64,000 nucleotides of DNA from DATATJ01 sp963789075. GTDB taxonomy: Bacteria; Acidobacteriota; Vicinamibacteria; Vicinamibacterales; CAVVIG01. Below, in pieces: positions 59,254-64,000 of this stretch. The translations under genes were made by a program, and so were the position numbers. The notes under the pieces were generated by a model, which did no database searches, was not told the DNA's origin, and worked only from the letters and a program-made list of their open reading frames with translations. Location: NCBI GenBank assembly GCA_963789075.1, contig CAWBJQ010000002.1, forward strand, positions 992,001 to 1,056,000. Direction: 5' to 3'. Every line of letters starts with the position of its first letter. Position 1 is the first letter of the stretch.

Positions 59254-61042
59254 TCAAATGTGTGCTTGGGTTCCCAACCGTTCGAGCAGCAATTCCGCCA
59301 TGCGGTGCACCATCACGCGGTCGGGCGCCGGCAGGTGCACGTGCAGCGCGCGGCGCCCTGTCGCGTCGAGCGACGCGAAGTCGCCGAGCGCCTGCGCGAG
59401 CTCGAGCGTGCCGAACGAGAACGGCTCGCCCGGAATCGTCATGTCGATGCGCGGCTGCGCGCTGATCAGCACGAAGACGCCGGTGTTCGGCCCGCCTTTG
59501 TGCAGCTGTCCGGTCGAGTGCAGATACCGCGGTCCGTAGCCGAACATCGTTGCCGCACGCGTCCGATCGCGCACGGCCACGCGCAGTGCGCGCAGCTCCT
59601 CGGCGAGCTCGTCGTCAGGGCCGAGGTACGCGAGCAGCGCGAAGTAATCGTCCGGCCGCAGCAGCGTGAGGATCGCTTCGGGGCTGTGGCCGGCCAGCGC
59701 CGTCCGCGCCTCGGCGGTCAGCGTCAGCGCGACGCCGTCGTCGATGGTGCGATCGGGCGGTGCAATCGGCAGGCGGCCGTGAGACTGTGAACCGGTGGAG
59801 CAGCGTCTGCGTCGCGTCTTTGGCCTGCTGCACGTTCGGCTCGTCGAACGGATTGATGTGCAGCAGCGCGCCCGCGATCGCCGTCGCGATCTCCCAGCGA
59901 ACGAACTCCGCGCCGAGCGCCACGGCTCGGGCAGCGCGATTTCGGCGACCGGCATGTGCGCGGCTTTCAACTCGCGCACGTCGGTGTCGCGCATCTCTTC
60001 GGCGAACGAGCCATGCATCCGCAGACGGACGAACAGCCGATCGCTGCCGTACGTCGAAGCCGGCGCCAGCGGCTCACCGGCGATCGGCACCACGCCGTGG
60101 CCGTGCTTGCCGGTGCTTTCGGCGATCAGCTGTTCGACCCAGAGGCCGAACGGCTCGAGCGCGGTCGGCAGGATCGAGCGTCAGCTTGTCGCGCCCGGCG
60201 CGCGCGGCCGCGCCGATGGCGAGGCCCAGCGCCGCGGCGGGATTCGTCCGCGCTTCGCCGAAGCCCGGCTCGGCCGCGGCGAGCATCGCCAGCCCCCAGG
60301 CGACGAGCGCCGCGATGTCCTGGCCCATCAGCGCCGCCGGCACGAGGCCAAAGAACGACAGCGCCGAATAGCGCCCGCCGATGTCCGACGGGTTGATGAA
60401 GAGATCGCGAAACCGTTCGGCGCGCGCGCGTGTGGCGAGCTCGGTGTCCTCGTCGGTGATGGCGACGAAATGATCCGCCCAGCGCGGGATGTGCGCATCT
60501 TCGAGCGTCTGACGGAAATGCGCCGCGAGCGAATTCGGCTCGATCGTCGTGCCCGACTTGCTCGCGATGAGATACAACGTGTGCTCGGGCGGCGTGGCCG
60601 CCGCGCGAACCGCCGCCGGATCGGTGGAATCGAGCATGTGCAGACGCGGCCAACCGGGCGCGACGCCGAGCACGGCGCGCAGCACTTCTGGCGCGAGGCT
60701 CGATCCGCCCATGCCGAGCAGGACGACGTCGGTGAAGCCGTCGCGCCTGACCGCTTCGGCGAACGTCTGCAGGCGGGTCAACGAGTCGGCCATCAACGCG
60801 GGAGCGTCCAGCCAACCGAGCCGGTTCGCGATCTGGTGCTGGATCAGCGGCTCGCTGCTCCATGCCGCGGGCTCGCGGCGCATCAAGGCCGCCGCGGCGC
60901 GCTCGGCGGCGTCGTCGTTCGCCATCAACGCGTCGTTCAGCGGACCGGCGGAAAACTGAAAGGACTCCTGGAGGCGTGCGCGCCGGGAGGCCAGGTCGAG
61001 CGCCGGCCAGCGCAACAGGCGAGAGTCACGCCCACTGTTCAT
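59254..61042 (-). CDS. pgi: glucose-6-phosphate isomerase (Tal-Pgi type, isomerase part only), frameshifted
   Basis: ATG 61042; TATTCT ends 6 nt before it. DVVLLGMGGSSLAPEVLRAV, YLIASKSGTTIEPNSLAAHF, SDIGGRYSALSFFGLVPAAL are PGI motifs; the C-terminal blocks GYGPRYLHSTGQLHKGGPNT and IPGEPFSFGTLELAQALGDF are those of the isomerase half of transaldolase-PGI fusions. About 595 residues; indels near 60175, 59925 and 59780. No transaldolase domain is present upstream. It supplies glucose-6-phosphate to zwf. Confidence 0.88.
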
Positions 61043-61047
61043 GTCTG

Positions 61048-61054
61048 TAGAATA
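61048..61054. promoter_or_regulatory. bidirectional -10 element between pgi and the coiled-coil gene
   Basis: TAGAATA reads TAGAAT on the plus strand and TATTCT on the minus strand (6 nt before the pgi ATG). Confidence 0.45.
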
Positions 61055-61085
61055 CTGTAGTCGTCAGTGTGTCAGGCGCGAGTCC

Positions 61086-61331
61086 ATGGCCAGAGGCTTC
61101 GAGAGCAAGGACGTCGAGTACCAGCAGGCCGAGCGCGAGCGCGAAAAGACGTTGAGCCGCGCGTTGTCGCCGGAGGAGCGCGACGCGCAGGACAGACGCC
61201 GCACGCTCGAACTGTCGCTGGCGCGCGCGCGTGCGGACCTGGCGGCGGCCACATCGCCGCGCCATCGCGCGATGCTCGCACACGCTATCGCCGCGCTGGA
61301 ACAGCAACTCGAATCCCGCACTGATGACTGA
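61086..61331 (+). CDS. 81-residue coiled-coil hypothetical protein
   Basis: From ATG 61086 (MARGFESKDVEYQQAERERE). Almost entirely helical and charged (LELSLARARADLAAATSPRH), with heptad leucines. The last residues and the stop lie in the GACTGA repeat, so the natural C-terminus may have been altered. No family recognised. Confidence 0.55.
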   Translation: MARGFESKDVEYQQAEREREKTLSRALSPEERDAQDRRRTLELSLARARADLAAATSPRHRAMLAHAIAALEQQLESRTDD

Positions 61332-61380
61332 GACTGACGACTGAGACTGATGACTGCCGACTGGTCGACTGACGACTGAA
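61320..61380. repeat. GACTGA-rich interspersed repeat, copy 2
   Basis: ACTGATGACTGAGACTGACG and further GACTGA units; same orientation as the copy at 50840-50926. It begins inside the 3' end of the coiled-coil gene and encodes its final TDD-stop. Confidence 0.65.
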
Positions 61381-61413
61381 TGAGCCGCACGAACTGGAGG
61401 GGCGCAGGGATCG

Positions 61414-61419
61414 TAGAAT
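61414..61419 (+). promoter_or_regulatory. -10 element (TAGAAT), leaderless spacing
   Basis: TAGAAT, AAAGGT (6 nt), GTG 61426; an ATG follows at 61429. Confidence 0.45.
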
Positions 61420-61425
61420 AAAGGT

Positions 61426-62121
61426 GTGATGCGCGTGTGTGTGATTGGGCTGTTGTCGGCGGCGTTGGCGTGCACCGCCTGCGGATCGCGCGACGAGGCG
61501 CCGGCCGCCGCGCCGCCTTCCTCGACAGTCACCGCCGCGGCGTCAGCCACGCCCTCTTCTGAGAAACCGCGGATTGTCGTTCTCGGCGACAGCCTGACCG
61601 CGGGCCTCGGTCTGAGCGCAGACGAAGCGTACCCGAGCCTCTTGCAGCAGCGTCTCAATCAAGAGGGACTGCCGTACGACGTCGTGAACGCCGGCGTCTC
61701 CGGCGACACCTCGGCCGGCGGCCTGTCGCGGCTCGACTGGGCGCTCGACGGCGACGTGCGCGTGCTCGTCGTCGCGCTCGGCGCCAACGACGGCCTGCGC
61801 GGTCTGCCTGCGGAGGAGCTGAAGCGGAATCTGGCTGAGATTATTCGCCGCGCGCAGGGGCGCCACATCACCGTCGTGCTCGCCGGCATGGAAGCGCCGC
61901 CGAACTACGGCCGCGACTACGCGGTCGCGTTCCATCAAATCTATCCCTCGCTCGCGAAGGAGTATCACGTGGCGCTCGTCCCGTTCCTGCTGCAAGGCGT
62001 CGGCGGCGTCGATCGGTTGAATCAGCGCGACGGCATCCATCCGACGGCGGAAGGCGCGCGCATCGTCGCGGACAACGTGTGGACGGTGCTCGCGCCGATC
62101 GTGCAGCGGCACACCTCGTGA
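61426..62121 (+). CDS. tesA: SGNH/GDSL esterase (TesA-like arylesterase/lysophospholipase)
   Basis: 231 residues (GTG 61426 or ATG 61429). Signal peptide with a probable lipobox (SAALACTACGSRD). Block I IVVLGDSLTAGLGLSADEAY with the catalytic Ser; NAGVSGDTSAGGLSRLDWAL (block II Gly); LGANDGLRG (block III Asn); DGIHPTAEGARIVADNVW (block V Asp/His). Cleaves acyl-CoA, aryl esters or lysophospholipids in the periplasm. Overlaps the ABC ATPase start (GTGA), reproducing the tesA-ybbA-ybbP order known in proteobacteria. Confidence 0.9.
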   Translation: MMRVCVIGLLSAALACTACGSRDEAPAAAPPSSTVTAAASATPSSEKPRIVVLGDSLTAGLGLSADEAYPSLLQQRLNQEGLPYDVVNAGVSGDTSAGGLSRLDWALDGDVRVLVVALGANDGLRGLPAEELKRNLAEIIRRAQGRHITVVLAGMEAPPNYGRDYAVAFHQIYPSLAKEYHVALVPFLLQGVGGVDRLNQRDGIHPTAEGARIVADNVWTVLAPIVQRHTS

Positions 62122-63038
62122 TCGAGCTGCGCGACGTCTCGAAAACGGTCCAGAGCGGCTCCGAGCCGCTCACCATCCTCCATCCGCTGTCGCTCACCGT
62201 CGGACGCGGCCAGTTTCTCGCCATCGTCGGCCCCTCAGGCAGCGGCAAGTCGACGCTGCTGGGACTCATCGCCGGGCTTGATGCGCCGTCGTCGGGATCG
62301 GTGCTGATCGATGGCGTCGACATCACGCGGCTCGACGAAGACGGACTGGCGCGATTGCGCGGCGAAAAGATCGGCTTCGTGTTTCAGTTCTTCCATCTGA
62401 TTCCGTCGCTGACGGCCTACGAGAACGTCGCCGTGCCGATGGAGATTGCCGGCGCGGCGAATCCGCGACGCGCGGCGGAGCAGCTGCTCGAGGAAGTCGG
62501 GCTGACCGGACGATCGCATCACTATCCGACGCAGCTGTCCGGCGGCGAGCAGCAGCGCGTGGCGCTGGCCCGCGCGCTCGCCAACGATCCGCCGCTGGTC
62601 CTGGCCGACGAGCCGACCGGCAATCTCGACAGCGCCAACGGCCGGCACATTCTGGAGCTGCTTCGCACGATTCATCGCTCGCGCGGCACCACGATCGTCC
62701 TCGTGACGCACGACATCGATCTCGCGGCGATCGCGGATCAGCGGCTGGTGCTGCGTGATGGCCGCGTCGTCGAAGATGTAGGCGCCGACTGCGTGTCGGC
62801 CCCGGGCGGACCCATAGGTCCGCCTCTACAACACTTGATGACCCCCGGGCGGACACATAGGTCCGATTTCGGGCGGACACTCAGGTCCGCCCCTACAGGA
62901 CACCATGCGATTCGTTCTCCTCATGGCCGCCCGCGAAACGCGCTCGTCCTGGCGGCGCCTGCTGTTCTTCTTCATCTGCATCGCCGTCGGCGTGGCCGCG
63001 ATCGTCGCGCTGCGCTCGGTGATTCAGAACGTCCGTGA
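62118..63038 (+). CDS. ybbA: ABC transporter ATP-binding protein (YbbA/LolD-like) with repeat-derived tail
   Basis: GTG 62118. Walker A GPSGSGKSTLLGLIAGLD, Q-loop FQFFHLIPSLTAYENVAVP, signature LSGGEQQRVALARALANDPP, Walker B LVLADEPTGNLDSA and switch His VTHDIDLA. The natural end of such proteins is near RLVLRDGRVVEDVG (about 62780). Beyond it the frame runs ~85 residues through three GGGCGGAC palindromes and 134 bp into the next gene, so the annotated tail is probably repeat-derived and low-complexity. Energises the permease that follows. Confidence 0.88.
   Translation: MIELRDVSKTVQSGSEPLTILHPLSLTVGRGQFLAIVGPSGSGKSTLLGLIAGLDAPSSGSVLIDGVDITRLDEDGLARLRGEKIGFVFQFFHLIPSLTAYENVAVPMEIAGAANPRRAAEQLLEEVGLTGRSHHYPTQLSGGEQQRVALARALANDPPLVLADEPTGNLDSANGRHILELLRTIHRSRGTTIVLVTHDIDLAAIADQRLVLRDGRVVEDVGADCVSAPGGPIGPPLQHLMTPGRTHRSDFGRTLRSAPTGHHAIRSPHGRPRNALVLAAPAVLLHLHRRRRGRDRRAALGDSERP
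62804..62891. repeat. three palindromic GGGCGGAC...GTCCGCCC repeats
   Basis: Copies at 62804-62824, 62847-62866 and 62871-62892; consensus GGGCGGAC-N5-GTCCGCC, the first and third followed by TCTACA or CCTACA. The spacers (22 and 4 bp) differ in length and sequence, so this is not a CRISPR. Located at the ATPase-permease junction. Confidence 0.8.
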
Positions 63039-64000
63039 GGTGTTCAGCCGCGAAGCCAAGTCGCTCATCGCGGCAGACGTCCTGATCACCACCAACCGCG
63101 AGTGGACGCCGAAGGCGCGCGAGATCATCGATCGCCGCCTCGCCGAAGCGGGCGCGACGACGCGCACCGAAACGATCGAGACGCCGACGATGGTGCGGCC
63201 GGCCGATCAGGCGAAGGCGGTGGCGCGGATGGTGGAGCTGCGGGGCGTGCAGTCGGCGTTTCCGATTTACGGCAGCGTGGAGCTGGTGAACCAGCAGCCC
63301 TATTCGCACGCGCTGCTCGAGGGCCACGGCGCGCTCGTGCGGCCGGAGCTGCTGACGGCGCTCGGCGTCGCGGTCGGCGATCAGCTGCTCATCGGCCAGG
63401 CGACGTTCACGATTCGCGGCCTCATCGCGAAGGAGCCGGGGCGCGGCGCCGGGCAGTTCAGCCTCGGCCCGCGCGTGCTGGTCGACTACGACGATATCGC
63501 GTCGACCAAGCTGCTCGGCTTCGGCAGCCGCGCGGAGCGCACGCTGCTGGTGCGCGTGCCAGACGACCGCGTCCAGCCCCTCGTGCGCGACCTGCGCCAG
63601 GATCTTCGGGAGGAGTTCGCGAACGCGCGTTCGTATCGCGCGACCGACGATCAGATCGGCCGCGACTTCGATCGGGCGGAGAACTACCTGAGCCTCGTCG
63701 GGTTGATTGTCGTGATTCTCGGCGGCATCGCCGTGTCGAGCGTGACGCGCGTCTTCATCCTGCAGAAGATCCGCAGCATCGCGGTGCTGAAGTGCGTCGG
63801 CGCCCGCACGCGGCAGATCATGGCGATCTACGTGCTGCAGGTGATGGCGCTCGGCCTCGCAGGCAGCCTGCTCGGACTCCTGATCGCGCGTCTGGCGCTG
63901 GCTGCGATCCCGCTCGCGCTCGGATCCTCGTCGACGTCGCTGTTGGCGGAGGCGCATTACGGCGTGACGTGGAGCGCCGCCGTGCAGGGCGTGGCGATCG
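62905..64000 (+). CDS. ybbP: FtsX-like ABC transporter permease (YbbP type), 3' end missing
   Basis: ATG 62905 (MRFVLLMAARETRSSWRRLL). The first membrane helix (FFFICIAVGVAAIVALRSVI) is followed by a large MacB-like periplasmic domain (VREVFSREAKSLIAADVLIT, GALVRPELLTALGVAVGDQL) and, from about 63690, the FtsX helices (LVGLIVVILGGIAVSSVTRV, SIAVLKCVGARTRQIMAIYV). The gene runs off the right edge after ~365 residues. Pairs with the ATPase upstream; the substrate is probably a lipid or lipoprotein. Confidence 0.88.
   Translation, partial: MRFVLLMAARETRSSWRRLLFFFICIAVGVAAIVALRSVIQNVREVFSREAKSLIAADVLITTNREWTPKAREIIDRRLAEAGATTRTETIETPTMVRPADQAKAVARMVELRGVQSAFPIYGSVELVNQQPYSHALLEGHGALVRPELLTALGVAVGDQLLIGQATFTIRGLIAKEPGRGAGQFSLGPRVLVDYDDIASTKLLGFGSRAERTLLVRVPDDRVQPLVRDLRQDLREEFANARSYRATDDQIGRDFDRAENYLSLVGLIVVILGGIAVSSVTRVFILQKIRSIAVLKCVGARTRQIMAIYVLQVMALGLAGSLLGLLIARLALAAIPLALGSSSTSLLAEAHYGVTWSAAVQGVAI

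Noticed and set aside
62804..62891. Repeat array considered as CRISPR
   Set aside because: Only three units, spacers of 22 and 4 bp, no cas genes; the units are simple palindromes.

Overview
The window is high-GC bacterial chromosomal DNA, most likely from a soil Acidobacteriota (Vicinamibacteria-like). That placement is an inference from the gene families: a VWFA-domain protein of the Acidobacteria-rich type, two sigma-54 activators, a secreted acylase, two amidohydrolases, and many short intergenic palindromic repeat families. No rRNA operon, insertion sequence, prophage or CRISPR array is visible. One tRNA gene, tRNA-Leu(UAA), is present.

Layout. 1-2.3 kb: leucine/isovalerate catabolism on the minus strand (liuC partial, liuB, and a 57-residue zinc-ribbon protein overlapping liuB). 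2.5-6.5 kb: an NtrC-family activator followed by a sigma-54 promoter and a five-gene envelope cluster (two YtxH-like proteins, two small membrane proteins, YihY). 6.6-11.3 kb: PfpI/DJ-1 protein, YyaL, small hypotheticals and a MOSC protein. 11.36-13.43 kb: tRNA-Leu followed by a toxin-antitoxin island (HEPN-like gene, VapBC, orphan AbrB-type antitoxin, BrnT/BrnA relic). 13.4-18.3 kb: a TetR-controlled tripartite efflux system (EmrB-type MFS, TolC-like, EmrA-like). 18.4-22.6 kb: a second TetR operon with an alpha/beta hydrolase, an MDR oxidoreductase and a chimeric DUF1330/metallo-beta-lactamase ORF. 22.7-31.5 kb: nitrilase, pirin, HD-GYP, a MEDS / PAS-GAF histidine kinase / SpoIIE phosphatase signalling group, and epoxide hydrolase. 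31.6-51.4 kb: secreted proteins, TauE, a gamma-synthase-like PLP enzyme, a Yip1-domain protein, penicillin acylase, YchF, two amidohydrolases, VWFA and TPR genes, a sulfur dioxygenase-rhodanese, alpha-galactosidase, DedA, an MBL hydrolase and PilZ. 51.6-55.6 kb: a sigma-54 activator with TPR sensor, a small Cys-motif protein, and a perfect sigma-54 promoter driving a secreted Pro/Thr-rich protein. 55.6-61.0 kb: pgi-gnd-zwf-opcA, the oxidative pentose phosphate genes. 61.1-64 kb: a small coiled-coil protein and a tesA-ybbA-ybbP type esterase/ABC transporter unit running off the right edge.

Two signals cut across the annotation. First, about fifteen genes, mostly first in their transcription unit, have a -10 hexamer (TANNNT, CATAAT or GATAAT) ending only 6-9 nt before the start codon, often without a Shine-Dalgarno, which predicts widespread leaderless mRNAs. 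Genes inside operons instead carry GGAGG-type sites. Second, many genes (dense in 13.4-18.3 kb and 45-61 kb) are broken by single-base frameshifts although every frame still encodes conserved protein. The ones traced by hand are mostly cured by removing one base, and universal genes such as ychF are hit, so sequencing or assembly error is more likely than mass pseudogenisation. Genes marked 'frameshifted' are given as one span with the frames joined mentally.
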